Of a stretch of DNA of 64,000 nucleotides, positions 16,243 to 25,680 are shown piece by piece. How positions within the stretch are numbered: the first letter of the stretch is position 1; each line of letters opens with the position of its first letter. The notes beneath the pieces are model-generated. The model ran no database searches. It saw only the letters and a list, made by a program, of their open reading frames with translations, and was not told where the DNA came from. The translations under genes were made by a program, and so were the position numbers. Source of the stretch: UBA1479 sp038109305 (lineage in GTDB: Bacteria; Pseudomonadota; Alphaproteobacteria; Rhodospirillales; Casp-alpha2); NCBI GenBank assembly GCA_038109305.1, contig JAYNIR010000002.1, positions 192,431 through 256,430 of the forward strand, in the 5' to 3' direction.

Positions 16243-16515
16243 ATGAGCCAATCGAGCGCCAAATTCTCTCTGGGGCAGATCGTTCATCACACGCTGTTCG
16301 ATTACCGCGGCGTCGTCACCGACCTGGACCCGTTCTTCGAGGGGTCGTCGGACTGGTACGACACCATGGCCTGGACCAACCCGCCCAAGGACCGGCCCTG
16401 GTATCATGTGCTGGTCGACGGCGGCGAACACCGGACCTATGTGGCTGAACGCAATTTGGAAGCCAGCGCCACCGGCACCCCCATCGATCACCCGGACATG
16501 CGCATGATGTTCTAG
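16243..16515 (+). CDS. hspQ: Heat shock protein HspQ, C-terminus cut by TAG
   Basis: 90 aa with the HspQ/YccV (hemimethylated-DNA-binding) signature: KFSLGQIVHHTLFDYRGVV, then PWYHVLVDGGEHRTYVAERNL. In E. coli HspQ is a Lon specificity factor and binds hemimethylated DNA. The stop is TAG at 16513-16515, right after HPDMRMMF. The same frame continues with ELTKTGYVPRQRPN to a second TAG at 16558-16560, which resembles the normal HspQ tail. So the gene has probably lost about 15 C-terminal residues, in the region that in other HspQ proteins is used for Lon interaction. Confidence 0.88.
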   Translation: MSQSSAKFSLGQIVHHTLFDYRGVVTDLDPFFEGSSDWYDTMAWTNPPKDRPWYHVLVDGGEHRTYVAERNLEASATGTPIDHPDMRMMF

Positions 16516-16573
16516 GAACTGACGAAAACCGGCTACGTGCCGCGCCAGCGCCCGAACTAGTCATTCCTTATTA

Positions 16574-17383
16574 TTACGGCGTCTTGAACGTCAGCGACGC
16601 CCACAAGCTTTCCCACACCGGCGCGTCTTTCTTGCCCTTGGGGTCCATGGTCCGCATCACCACGGCGTCCAGCAGGTATTCCGTGCCCGGCTTCATGGGG
16701 ATTGCGGCGCGCCCGTCGGAATCCGTGCGGTAGGTCCTGACGTCCACCGCATTGCTTGCGTCACTGGCGAACACTTCGACCTGTGCATCCGCGCGGGGTT
16801 TGCCCTGATAAAGCACGCGGATCGGCAGACCGCCCGAGATGTCATCCGTGTAAGGATTTTTCAGGGCGACGATTTCCGTCAACAGGCCGAACGCCCGGTC
16901 GGCCCCCTGGCCATGGCCGACTTTGATCAGGCTTTTGGCATAGCGGCTGAACGATTCCCGGAAATTCACCTCAGGCAGACCGCGCGCCTTGTGCGCTTCC
17001 AGCGTGCCTTTCAGGTCCTTGTGTTTGACGAACCCTACGAAAATTTCGAGTTTTTCATACAGCAGGATCGACGGCGTCGCTTCCTGAACCACCACGGCGA
17101 GCCCTTCAGCTGGAGCCGGCATGTCGAGCGCCGGTTCGTCCCCCATGCGGCCGGTGACTTTTATCAAACGCGGGCCCATGGCAACGTCGAAACGCACGTA
17201 GTCGCCGTCTATATAAGGAAATGCCGTGCCCAAGAAATTTTGGCCCACCCGAACGTCCGCCGCTAGCCGCCCGCCCGCCGATACGGCATAGTTCACCGGC
17301 GACAACCAATATTCGTGGGCGTGGGCCCACCCCGAAAGGCTCCACACCATCGCCAAAGTCAGACCGAACAGACGTTTCCGCAT
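16574..17383 (-). CDS. DUF4198 periplasmic protein, putative metal (nickel) uptake component
   Basis: 269 aa with a Sec signal peptide ending in GWAHAHEYWL. Immediately after cleavage the mature N-terminus carries HEYW, typical of DUF4198/NikK-like proteins associated with nickel or cobalt import. A C-terminal beta-sandwich (Ig-like, VLYQGKPRADAQVEVF and DSDGRAAIPM) follows. Start ATG at 17381-17383. The gene is divergent from a HupE/UreJ-type permease with only about 22 bp between starts, so the two promoters must lie inside each other's 5' coding region or be very compact. Metal identity is inferred from family context. Confidence 0.8.
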   Translation of the reverse strand: MRKRLFGLTLAMVWSLSGWAHAHEYWLSPVNYAVSAGGRLAADVRVGQNFLGTAFPYIDGDYVRFDVAMGPRLIKVTGRMGDEPALDMPAPAEGLAVVVQEATPSILLYEKLEIFVGFVKHKDLKGTLEAHKARGLPEVNFRESFSRYAKSLIKVGHGQGADRAFGLLTEIVALKNPYTDDISGGLPIRVLYQGKPRADAQVEVFASDASNAVDVRTYRTDSDGRAAIPMKPGTEYLLDAVVMRTMDPKGKKDAPVWESLWASLTFKTP

Positions 17384-17405
17384 GCGACGAAATCCCGAAT
17401 TCACG

Positions 17406-18566
17406 ATGCCTATGAGGCTGGCACAGCGACGGCCAATGTCAACCCGCGCCCTGACATTGGGTGCGGTTTTGGTTTTTTTCATGGCGGTATTCGCCCTCCC
17501 GTCATCGGCCCACGAAGTCCGTCCCGCCGTCGCCGACGTGGACATCCAGGCGGACAAGGCCGTCATCGACATCCGCGTGACGCTGGAACCGCTGGCGCTC
17601 GGCATCAACCTGAACAATCTGAAAAACACCAACGACGCGCCCGAAGCCGCCGATTACGGCGCGCTCCGCGCAAAATCGGCGGAAGTTCTGGAAACCGCGT
17701 TCCGCGCCATGTGGCCGAAACTGCAATCCGGCATCCGCGTGACCGTCGCGGGAAAGGCCCAGGCACCGGACCTGACATGGGTGCAGATCGGCGACGCGCC
17801 GTCGTTGAACCTGCCGCGCGACAGCCGCATCCGCTTCATCGCGCCGCTGCCGCCGGGCTACGATCCCGTCACCTTCGGCTGGGCCGCGCAATTCGGCCCG
17901 ATCATCGTGCGGCAGGTAAACGCGGGGAAAGACGCCTATACGGGATACCTTCGAAATGGCGAGGACTCCCAACCCCTGCCCCGCACCGGCAAGGTGACGG
18001 AAGGCATCGGCGAGGTCATCAAACGCTACATCGTCATCGGCTTCGAACACATCATCCCGAAGGGATTGGATCACATCCTGTTCGTGCTCGGCCTTTTCTT
18101 CCTGTCGCTTAAGATCAAACCGCTGCTGATCCAGGTGACGGCGTTTACAGTCGCCCACACGGTCACCTTGGCGCTGGCGTCGCTCGGCATTGTCACGGTC
18201 CCCGAATCCATTGTCGAACCGCTGATCGCCGCTTCCATCGTCTACGTCGCGGTGGAAAATCTGTTGACCCAGTCGATTAACATCCGGCGCACGGTTTTGG
18301 TATTCTGCTTCGGGCTGCTGCACGGGCTCGGCTTTGCCTGGGCCCTGGGCGACATCGGGCTGGAGCCCGGGCGCTTCGTCGCCGGGCTGATATCGTTCAA
18401 CGTCGGGGTCGAATTGGGGCAGCTGGCCGTCATTGCCACGGCGTTTGTTCTGCTGGCGCTGCCGTTCGGCAAACGCGACTGGTACGCGGTACGCATCACC
18501 CGCCCGGCATCGGTCTTGATCGCCGCAGTCGGCGCTTATTGGTGTGTCGAGCGGGTGTTCTTTTAA
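17406..18566 (+). CDS. HupE/UreJ-family membrane protein
   Basis: About 386 aa. An N-terminal signal sequence (VFFMAVFALPSSA, then HEVRPAVADV) leads a periplasmic domain of about 180 residues, followed by six or so membrane helices with the HupE/UreJ_2 signature GFEHIIPKGLDHILFVLGLF and LHGLGFAWAL. HupE/UreJ proteins are nickel or cobalt permeases linked to hydrogenase and urease; neither enzyme is in the window. The conserved His residues probably bind metal. Start uncertain: ATG 17406, 17412 or 17436 are all in frame, with no clear SD. Confidence 0.82.
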   Translation: MPMRLAQRRPMSTRALTLGAVLVFFMAVFALPSSAHEVRPAVADVDIQADKAVIDIRVTLEPLALGINLNNLKNTNDAPEAADYGALRAKSAEVLETAFRAMWPKLQSGIRVTVAGKAQAPDLTWVQIGDAPSLNLPRDSRIRFIAPLPPGYDPVTFGWAAQFGPIIVRQVNAGKDAYTGYLRNGEDSQPLPRTGKVTEGIGEVIKRYIVIGFEHIIPKGLDHILFVLGLFFLSLKIKPLLIQVTAFTVAHTVTLALASLGIVTVPESIVEPLIAASIVYVAVENLLTQSINIRRTVLVFCFGLLHGLGFAWALGDIGLEPGRFVAGLISFNVGVELGQLAVIATAFVLLALPFGKRDWYAVRITRPASVLIAAVGAYWCVERVFF

Positions 18567-18575
18567 TTTTAAGCC

Positions 18576-19039
18576 CTACGGCAAGCGGTCGTATTTTTTC
18601 AAGAACGCCCGGTGGTCGCCCAAGTATCTGCGGTAGCGCAGGAACAGAAACAGGTTCCTGCCGAGCACCAGCACTGAAATGAATCCGAACACAAACGCCA
18701 GCTCGGTGATTGTCATGATCCATCCCCGCCAATCGGTCGGCTCCGCATCGCCTGGCAGGCACGGTCCACCCCCCTCGGCGGCGAACTTGGCGATCAGCTG
18801 GGCGCGGTTCGGGTCTTCGTCATGGACGATGAACCCCCCGCGTCGGCATGGGACGCCCAGGGATCGAATGTCACCGCTTGATACGCGATCCACCCGAAAC
18901 ACAGCACCGCGATAGCCAGCGCCAGCCATGATACCTCCCGCGCCAATTGAAGCCTGCTGATGATCCAGGCGTCGTGACCGGGCGACAGAACCAGCCGCAG
19001 GTTTTCGTCTTTGACTTCCGGTTTGATCTCGGGCGCCAC
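18576..19039 (-). pseudogene. Small membrane protein, frameshifted at a C6/G6 run
   Basis: Two overlapping frames join into one protein. The first (GTG 19037-19039, 10 bp after the TPR gene stop) has one membrane helix, WLALAIAVLCFGWIAYQAV. The second continues FIVHDEDPNRAQLIAKFAAE and a second helix, LAFVFGFISVLVLGRNLFLF, to 18576. The switch falls on six consecutive C at 18834-18839, a classic indel site for both polymerases and sequencers. No family recognised. Probably an operon partner of the TPR-sulfotransferase. Confidence 0.5.
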
Positions 19040-19049
19040 AGCGGGCCGC

Positions 19050-21035
19050 CTATGCCCTGCCGCCCAGCAACTCGCCATAGGCGGCGGCCCGGCCGACCGA
19101 TCCTTTGTAGATCGGTTTGCGCACCTGCCAGTTCGACGCCGTCAACACCGCACCACCGGATTGGTGGAAGTCCAGGCAGGCGTCCGACCACTCAAGGCCG
19201 AGGAAATCGATCAGCGCACGGCTCGCCGTTCCCTGGTCTTTGACAAAGTCTTCGTAGCGGACTTCCAGGACCGGTAGGGACAGCACGGATTTCCAATGAT
19301 CCATGACCCGCGTTTGGGCCGACTGCACGGTGCGGATGTCGTCGATGGACGTCGACCAGGCATGGCCCTGGGCGAAATTGGTGAAATAACAGGAGAGCGC
19401 CGTATCGTCCGCATCGCGGACGCAATGAACGACCCGCGCTCCCGGCAGCAGAACCTGCACCAGCCCCAGGTAAAACAAATTGAACGGCGTCTTGTCAACG
19501 ACCCGCGCCGCATCGCCGTGCGCCGCACCGAGGCGTTTCAAGAACCCGCCCGCCAGATCCCTCGCCCGGTCCGCTTCCAGGCCCGCAACGCCCTCCGGAT
19601 AATCGGACATCATCCGCGTGAAAGCGTCCAGTTCGCCGGCGCCGGCACCCTCCGGATGACTGGCGACGATCTGCTCGACCAACGTCGTACCCGATCGCGG
19701 CATGCCGACCACGAACACCGGCCGCGCGTCGTCGGTGCCGTGGCTTGATAGCTTTTCCAACGCGCCGCGGTCCAATGCCGTCACGATGCGGTCCGCGAAG
19801 CCGTCGAACCGCGTACGGTCGAACCCCTGCCCGACGCCGGTCAGAAGTTTTCGCCGCATGGCGTTGCCGGTGGTGAAGGATTTGATCGCGGCGTCCGCGT
19901 CGCCGCGCTTGTCCGCCGCCGCCCCCGCCGCAAAGTGCATCTGCGCGATCTGGTCGTTTTCCGGCGCGCCCGCGATCAAATCTTTAAGGCGCTGTTCATC
20001 CTCCGCCGTGACCGCGCCGGCGGCGGCCAGGTTGACCCAGGCATCGCCCAGCGTCTCGTGATGCTTGACGGCCCAGCGGAAGGCCTCTTCCGCCTTTTTC
20101 AAATCGCCCCGCGCGAGCCGCACCATGCCGAGCCCGGACCACGCGCCGGCAAAGGCGTCATAGCGCTGGACCGTCTCTTCATAGGCCGCTTCGGCGTCTT
20201 CCAGCGCGCCGGACTTATACAGCGCCGCCGCCAGATTGGCGCGGGCCTCCAGATAATCGTCTCGAATGGACAGCGCATGACGAAACGCCTCCATCCCGCC
20301 CGGCAGGTCGCCCTGGGCGATCAGCACGTTGGCGAGCGCGTTGAACCCTTCGGCATAATCGGGCTTGAGCCGGACCGCCCGACGGCAGGCGTCTTCCGCG
20401 CCGCGCAGGTCGCCCATGCGGCGCAACACCACACCCAGGTTGCCGGCGGGCATGGGGTTGGTCGGATCGATATCCTCGGCCGCACGGCACTGTTCGGCGG
20501 CGGCCATCAGGTCGCCCTTGCGGAACAAAAGGTTCCCCAAGTTGATGCGGCCCTCGAAGTAACGCCCGTCGATTTCGATGGCCGATCGTGCGGCGATTTC
20601 GGCGTCTTCGATGCGACCCTGAAGTTCCAGCGCCACGGCCAGATTGTTGTAGGCTTCGGCGTTGCCGGGCTGCAAATCAAGCACGTGTCGGGACGCGGCC
20701 TCGGCCTCCGCCCCCCGGCCGCATAGGTTCAGCACCGCCGCGAGATTGCCATGGATCGCCGGGTCGGCGCCGTCGACCATCGATGCCGCGACCAGATGAT
20801 CGGCGGCGTCATCCAGGCGCCCGGTCTGGTATTCGATCAATCCCAACAAATGAAGGGCGTCAACTTCCTTGGGCCGGACCTCGAGCACATCCTTGAAGGC
20901 AGCCTCGGCATCGGCAAATCGGCCGTCGCGGAAGGCGTCGATTCCCGCGGTCAGCCGTGCGCGCATGCGAGGCGAAGGTTTGTCCTCCGCCCGGCCAAGC
21001 TTTTTCTGACGGCGTCGTTCCTGGCGGTTCGCCAC
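19050..21035 (-). CDS. TPR-repeat sulfotransferase family protein
   Basis: 661 aa. Residues 25-370 are about ten tetratricopeptide repeats with the usual A-x-NNLAVAL-x-L-x-G-x3-DAE spacing. The C-terminal 240 residues are a sulfotransferase domain with the 5'-phosphosulfate loop FVVGMPRSGTTLVEQI and the 3'-phosphate-binding segment VVHCVRDADDTALSCYF. Such proteins are common in marine alphaproteobacteria; the acceptor is unknown, and some act as protein or lipid modifiers. The GTG start at 21033-21035 is supported by GGGGAGG upstream. Soluble, no signal peptide. Confidence 0.88.
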   Translation of the reverse strand: MANRQERRRQKKLGRAEDKPSPRMRARLTAGIDAFRDGRFADAEAAFKDVLEVRPKEVDALHLLGLIEYQTGRLDDAADHLVAASMVDGADPAIHGNLAAVLNLCGRGAEAEAASRHVLDLQPGNAEAYNNLAVALELQGRIEDAEIAARSAIEIDGRYFEGRINLGNLLFRKGDLMAAAEQCRAAEDIDPTNPMPAGNLGVVLRRMGDLRGAEDACRRAVRLKPDYAEGFNALANVLIAQGDLPGGMEAFRHALSIRDDYLEARANLAAALYKSGALEDAEAAYEETVQRYDAFAGAWSGLGMVRLARGDLKKAEEAFRWAVKHHETLGDAWVNLAAAGAVTAEDEQRLKDLIAGAPENDQIAQMHFAAGAAADKRGDADAAIKSFTTGNAMRRKLLTGVGQGFDRTRFDGFADRIVTALDRGALEKLSSHGTDDARPVFVVGMPRSGTTLVEQIVASHPEGAGAGELDAFTRMMSDYPEGVAGLEADRARDLAGGFLKRLGAAHGDAARVVDKTPFNLFYLGLVQVLLPGARVVHCVRDADDTALSCYFTNFAQGHAWSTSIDDIRTVQSAQTRVMDHWKSVLSLPVLEVRYEDFVKDQGTASRALIDFLGLEWSDACLDFHQSGGAVLTASNWQVRKPIYKGSVGRAAAYGELLGGRA

Positions 21036-21212
21036 GGGTGCCTCCCCTGAAATCCGGTGCCTGGAACATAATGAGCCCGCCCGCCCATGCCAAGGACTGC
21101 CTTTTCCGCCCCCTACCCCTACCGATGGCGGGATATCCCCAGGAGGCCGCCTTGCGGGCGGGCTGCGAACCCATTAAACGGGATGAACGATCACCCTAAC
21201 GAGGCTTCTTGA

Positions 21213-21887
21213 ATGACCGCCATGACCCCGGCCGAGGAAACCGCCAAGCTGCTGCTCGACATCAAGGCCGTCAACTTCCGCCCGGAAGAGCCCTATATAT
21301 TTACCTCGGGTTGGGCGAGCCCGGTTTATATCGACTGCCGGTGGGTGATTTCGTTCACAGAAGCGCGGCGGCGGATCATGGAATTGGGGGTCGAGATGCT
21401 CCGCCGCCATGCCGGGCTGGGCAGCGTCGACGCCGTCGCCGGCGGCGAAACCGCAGGCATCCCCTATGCGGCCTGGATTGCCGAGGCCGCCTCGAAACCC
21501 ATGCTTTACGTCCGCAAAAAGCCCAAGGGGTTCGGCCGCGACGCGCAGATCGAAGGTAATCTGGTCGAAGGCTCGAAAGTTCTGCTGGTCGAAGACCTGG
21601 CGTCCGACGGCGCGTCGAAAATGAATTTCGTCAACGCGCTGCGCACCGCCGGCGCGGAAGTGACCGACGCCTTCGTGGTGTTTTTCTACGGCGTGTTTCG
21701 CGGTGCGCTGGAAGGGCTTGAGAAAGAGGGCGTGACGCTGCGTTACCTCGCAACCTGGGCCGATGTGCTGAAGATGGCTGAACAGGGCGGATACTTTGGG
21801 CCCGATGCCATTAGAGAAGTCCGCGCGTTTCTGGACGATCCGGAAACCTGGTCCAAAGCCCACGGCGGGCGGGGGTACGACGGGTAA
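21213..21887 (+). CDS. pyrE: Orotate phosphoribosyltransferase
   Basis: 224 aa. Converts orotate and PRPP to orotidine 5'-phosphate in pyrimidine synthesis. Seen: FTSGWASPVYIDCR near the N-terminus, VAGGETAGIPYAAW, and the PRPP-binding motif VLLVEDLASDGASK. The length fits the long-form bacterial enzyme. Only four bases separate it from the ABC transporter binding-protein gene, so they are likely cotranscribed. Confidence 0.93.
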   Translation: MTAMTPAEETAKLLLDIKAVNFRPEEPYIFTSGWASPVYIDCRWVISFTEARRRIMELGVEMLRRHAGLGSVDAVAGGETAGIPYAAWIAEAASKPMLYVRKKPKGFGRDAQIEGNLVEGSKVLLVEDLASDGASKMNFVNALRTAGAEVTDAFVVFFYGVFRGALEGLEKEGVTLRYLATWADVLKMAEQGGYFGPDAIREVRAFLDDPETWSKAHGGRGYDG

Positions 21888-21891
21888 CGCC

Positions 21892-23580
21892 ATGATGATC
21901 CGACCGGCCCGTTTCGGCCTGGTTGCGCCGGTTCTGCTGACCGCCTTGGGATTGTCGTTCTTCACGCTTCCGGCAAAGGCCGCGCCGCGCGAGCAATTGA
22001 CCATCGGCATCACGCAGTATCCCTCGACCTTCCATCCCAACATCGACAGCATGCTGGCGAAATCCTACATCCTGGGATTTACCCGACGGCCGTTCACGGT
22101 GTTCGATCAGGACTGGAAGCTGATCTGCATGCTGTGCACGACGCTGCCGACCATCGAAAACGGTCACGCCAAGCCGGAGGTCGCCCCCAACGGCAAGAAA
22201 GGCATCGCGGTTACGTATACGATCCGCCCCGATGCCGTGTGGGGCGACGGAAAACCGATCACCACCAAGGACGTGATGTTCACCTGGCGGGCCGGGCGTG
22301 AGGGCAAATCCGGGATCATCCCGGTGGAATTCTACCGCTCGGCTTACAAGGTCAAGGCCAAGGATGAAAAAACCTTCACCATCCACTTCGATAAGCTCGC
22401 GTTCGATTACAACGCGATCAATGCGTTTTCGCTGGTTCCGGCGCACGTGGACGAAGTTACCTTCGACGCCGACCCGGTCAATTACAAAAACAAGACAGCG
22501 TTCGACACGCAGACCACCAACGAAGCGCTGTACTTCGGGCCCTACGTCATCGCCGAAACGGAACGCGGCGCGCATGTGGTGCTGGTACGGAATCCGAAAT
22601 GGTGGGGCAAGCCGGGCCCGTTCAAGCGCATCGTCATCAAGGTTATCCCCAACACGGCGGCTCTGGAAGCGAACCTGCTGTCGGGAAACATCGACATGAT
22701 CGCGGGCGAACTGGGCTTCACCGTCGATCAGGCGCTGCGGTTCGAAAAACGCCACGGGCGGAAGTTCAACATCCATTACAAACCGGGCCTGATTTACGAA
22801 CACATCGATGTGAACCTGGACAATCCGCTTTTGAAAAACCGGGATATCCGCCATGCGTTGATCTACGCCATCGACCGCGATGCCGTATCCAAGCAACTGT
22901 TCAGCGGCAAGCAGCCGGTGGCGGACACGGTCGTCAACCCGCTCGATTGGGTCCACGCCGATGATATCCCGAAATATAAGTACGATCCCAAGAAGGCTCT
23001 GGACCTGCTGGTCAAGAACGGTTTCACCAAGCTGGAAAAGGGCGTGCGCACCCACGCCAAAACCGGCGAGGCGCTGCGCTTTGACTTCATGACCACGGCC
23101 GGGTCGAAGGCGCGGGAACTGGTGCAGCAGGTGTTGCAAAGCCAGTGGAAGGCCGTCGGCATCGACGTCAAGATCAAGAACGAACAGGCTCGCGTTTATT
23201 TCGGCGAAACGGTGCGGCAGCGAAAGTATACCGGCCTTGCCATGTACGCGTGGCTGTCGGCGCCGGAAAGCGTGCCCCGGGGCCAAGTGCATTCCGCTCA
23301 CATTCCGACGGCGGCCAACAACTGGGCCGGGCAGAATTATCCGGGCTTCCACAACGAGGAAATGGACGATCTCATTGAAAAAATTGAGGTCGAACTGGAC
23401 AAGACCAAACGCAAAGCCATGTGGCGGCGGCTGCAGGAAATCTATGCGACGGAACTGCCGGTGATCCCGCTCTACTTCCGGGCGGAAGCCTACATCATGC
23501 CGAAATGGCTCACGAACATCCGCCCGACCGGCCATCAGTACACCACCGGGCTCTGGGTCGAGGAATGGCAGGTTAAGTGA
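21892..23580 (+). CDS. ABC transporter substrate-binding protein, family 5 (peptide/nickel/opine type)
   Basis: 562 aa with a Sec signal peptide (LLTALGLSFFTLPAKAA) and the SBP_bac_5 fold. The conserved N-terminal block is LTIGITQYPSTFHPNID; WGDGKPITTKDVMFTW and NRDIRHALIYAIDRDAV are typical core motifs. It delivers a solute to the two permeases encoded next. Ligand unknown: peptides, opines, sugars or heme are all handled by this family. Start ATG 21892, four bases after the pyrE stop. Confidence 0.9.
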   Translation: MMIRPARFGLVAPVLLTALGLSFFTLPAKAAPREQLTIGITQYPSTFHPNIDSMLAKSYILGFTRRPFTVFDQDWKLICMLCTTLPTIENGHAKPEVAPNGKKGIAVTYTIRPDAVWGDGKPITTKDVMFTWRAGREGKSGIIPVEFYRSAYKVKAKDEKTFTIHFDKLAFDYNAINAFSLVPAHVDEVTFDADPVNYKNKTAFDTQTTNEALYFGPYVIAETERGAHVVLVRNPKWWGKPGPFKRIVIKVIPNTAALEANLLSGNIDMIAGELGFTVDQALRFEKRHGRKFNIHYKPGLIYEHIDVNLDNPLLKNRDIRHALIYAIDRDAVSKQLFSGKQPVADTVVNPLDWVHADDIPKYKYDPKKALDLLVKNGFTKLEKGVRTHAKTGEALRFDFMTTAGSKARELVQQVLQSQWKAVGIDVKIKNEQARVYFGETVRQRKYTGLAMYAWLSAPESVPRGQVHSAHIPTAANNWAGQNYPGFHNEEMDDLIEKIEVELDKTKRKAMWRRLQEIYATELPVIPLYFRAEAYIMPKWLTNIRPTGHQYTTGLWVEEWQVK

Positions 23581-23655
23581 CCGCCAATTTGACCGCCCGA
23601 TAAACCGACCGAATCCTATGGCGGACCCGGCCCTTGCGGCGCTAGGCTTGTTCTC

Positions 23656-24621
23656 ATGCTCGCTTTTATCATCCAGCGCGTGGCCCAGGCCGCCCTTGTT
23701 CTGGCAGTGATGTCCTTCGTCATCTTCGGGCTGATCGGGCTGATGCCGGGCGACCCGGTGGACCTGCTGATTTCCGCCGACCCGCAGATGACCCAGGAAG
23801 ACATTGCGAAGCTTCGGGAAATCTATGGCCTCGATAAGCCCATTGTCCTGCGCTACGCCAGCTGGCTGGCCGAAGTCCTGCAGGGCGATTTCGGATTTTC
23901 GCGGCTGTTCGCCCGGCCGGTGTTCGACGTGCTGCTGCCGGCATTGGGCAACACGCTGACGCTGTTGGGCATCAGCCTGTCCATGGCGCTCTTGATCGGC
24001 CTGCCGCTCGGCATCTGGGCGGCGGTGCGGCCCTATTCGACACGCGACTACGCGGTCAACCTGTTCGCCTTCGCGGGCATTTCCGTGCCGTCGTTCTGGC
24101 TCGGCCTGATCCTGATCATCATCTTCGCCGTGGTGCTGGGCTGGCTTCCGGCGGGCGGCTTCGGCACGCCGGGCGTCAAAGTCTGGGGCGACACGTTGAT
24201 TTATCTGGTCCTGCCGGCGGCGAGCCTGACCCTTGCCAACGTCGGCGGCTACACGCGATACATGCGGGCCAGCATGCTGGAAACGCTGCGCCAGGATTAT
24301 ATCCGCACCGCCCGCGCCAAAGGTTTATCCAACCGTCAGGTCGTGCTTGGCCACGCGCTCCGCAACGCGCTGATCCCGGTGACCACGATCATCGCGCTGG
24401 ATTTCGGGTCTCTGTTTTCCGGAGCGCTGATCACCGAAACGATTTTCGCCTATCCCGGCATGGGCAAGCTGACCTACGACGCCGTCATGGGTAACGACTT
24501 CAATCTTGCCTTGGTCGCGCTGCTGCTGGGCACGCTGGTAACGCTTACAGGCAACATTCTGGCAGACCTCGCCTACGCGTGGCTTGATCCGCGCATCGGG
24601 TTCGGGGGGCACAAGCAATGA
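23656..24621 (+). CDS. ABC transporter permease, DppB/OppB-like
   Basis: 321-aa inner-membrane permease with six predicted helices. It opens MLAFIIQRVAQAALVLAVMS, the usual DppB-like first helix, then LMPGDPVDLL. The cytoplasmic coupling (EAA-like) loop is DYIRTARAKGLSNRQVVLGH. The gene begins 75 bp after the binding-protein gene and overlaps the next permease gene by ATGA. It forms a heterodimeric pore with the following protein. Confidence 0.92.
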   Translation: MLAFIIQRVAQAALVLAVMSFVIFGLIGLMPGDPVDLLISADPQMTQEDIAKLREIYGLDKPIVLRYASWLAEVLQGDFGFSRLFARPVFDVLLPALGNTLTLLGISLSMALLIGLPLGIWAAVRPYSTRDYAVNLFAFAGISVPSFWLGLILIIIFAVVLGWLPAGGFGTPGVKVWGDTLIYLVLPAASLTLANVGGYTRYMRASMLETLRQDYIRTARAKGLSNRQVVLGHALRNALIPVTTIIALDFGSLFSGALITETIFAYPGMGKLTYDAVMGNDFNLALVALLLGTLVTLTGNILADLAYAWLDPRIGFGGHKQ

Positions 24622-25586
24622 CTCTGCCGCAAAATAACGATAATGCTAGCAACAGCGCACCCGCAACGCGAAACGGCAACCAAGGCCGCACGCCGCTGCA
24701 ACTGGTCGCCCGGCGGTTCCTCCGCCACCGGTTGGCGGTGGTCAGCCTTATTCTACTAGTAGTTCTCGCCGTTCTCGCCCTGTTCGCACCGCTGATCACC
24801 GATGTCCTAGGCGTCAGCCCGACGCGGGTGAACCTCCTCACCCGTCTGGCGCCGCCGGGCGGCGCGCACCTTCTCGGCACGGACGAGGCCGGGCGCGACA
24901 TGCTGGCGCGGCTGCTGCACGGCGGGCGGGTGTCGTTGTTCGTCGGCATGGCGGCGGCGCTGACGGCGGCAATTTTCGGCACCACCGTCGGTCTGATTTC
25001 CGGCTACTTCGGCGGCCGCATTGATGCGCTATTCATGCGCTGCACCGACGGGGTGATTGCGTTGCCGTTGCTACCGCTGCTGATCGTGCTGGCGGCGTTA
25101 GACCTGGGCAAGCTGGGCGTTCCGCAGGATGTGGCGCAGTCGGGATCCATCAGCCTCTACCGCATCGTCATCATCGTCGCCATGGTCGGCTGGACCACCG
25201 TGGCGCGGCTGGTCCGGGCAACGGCGCTGTCCTTGCGCGAACGCCAGTTCGTCCTTGCCGCCCAGGCGCAAGGGGCGACAAGTCAGCGGATCATGCTGGT
25301 TCACATCCTGCCCAACCTGGCATCGCCGATCATTGTCGCGACGACGCTCAGCGTCGGGCACGTGATCTTGCTTGAATCGGTGTTGAGCTTCCTCGGCCTC
25401 GGCATTCAACCGCCATTGCCCAGTTGGGGCAATCTGCTGACCAACGCCCAGGAACTGATCTGGGACGCCCCGGCGCTCGCCGTCTATCCGGGGCTTTTGA
25501 TCTTCGTCACCGTCATCGCCTTCAACTTCGTCGGCGACGGGCTGCAGGACGCGCTTGACCCCCGGGCGACGGAGCGGCAGGGTTGA
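24618..25586 (+). CDS. ABC transporter permease, DppC/OppC-like
   Basis: 322 aa. An N-terminal cytoplasmic tail with LVARRFLRHRLAVVSLILLV precedes the first helix, then HLLGTDEAGRDMLARLLHGG, a hallmark of the DppC family. The coupling loop is QFVLAAQAQGATSQRIMLVH. The next genes do not encode the ATP-binding subunits this importer needs, and none is present in the window, so ATPases must come from another locus. Confidence 0.92.
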   Translation: MTLPQNNDNASNSAPATRNGNQGRTPLQLVARRFLRHRLAVVSLILLVVLAVLALFAPLITDVLGVSPTRVNLLTRLAPPGGAHLLGTDEAGRDMLARLLHGGRVSLFVGMAAALTAAIFGTTVGLISGYFGGRIDALFMRCTDGVIALPLLPLLIVLAALDLGKLGVPQDVAQSGSISLYRIVIIVAMVGWTTVARLVRATALSLRERQFVLAAQAQGATSQRIMLVHILPNLASPIIVATTLSVGHVILLESVLSFLGLGIQPPLPSWGNLLTNAQELIWDAPALAVYPGLLIFVTVIAFNFVGDGLQDALDPRATERQG

Positions 25587-25680
25587 ATTTACGCAACCGG
25601 GCACGCAATTTGTAAAAATTGAACTCGCCCGGTGGCACCCTTAGTCTTTCCCCACCCGATTTAATTCATGGAGTTTCGCA

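Noticed and set aside
21811..23535. 574-codon minus-strand frame opposite the ABC binding-protein gene
   Set aside because: Antisense shadow; the binding protein has signal peptide and family motifs throughout.
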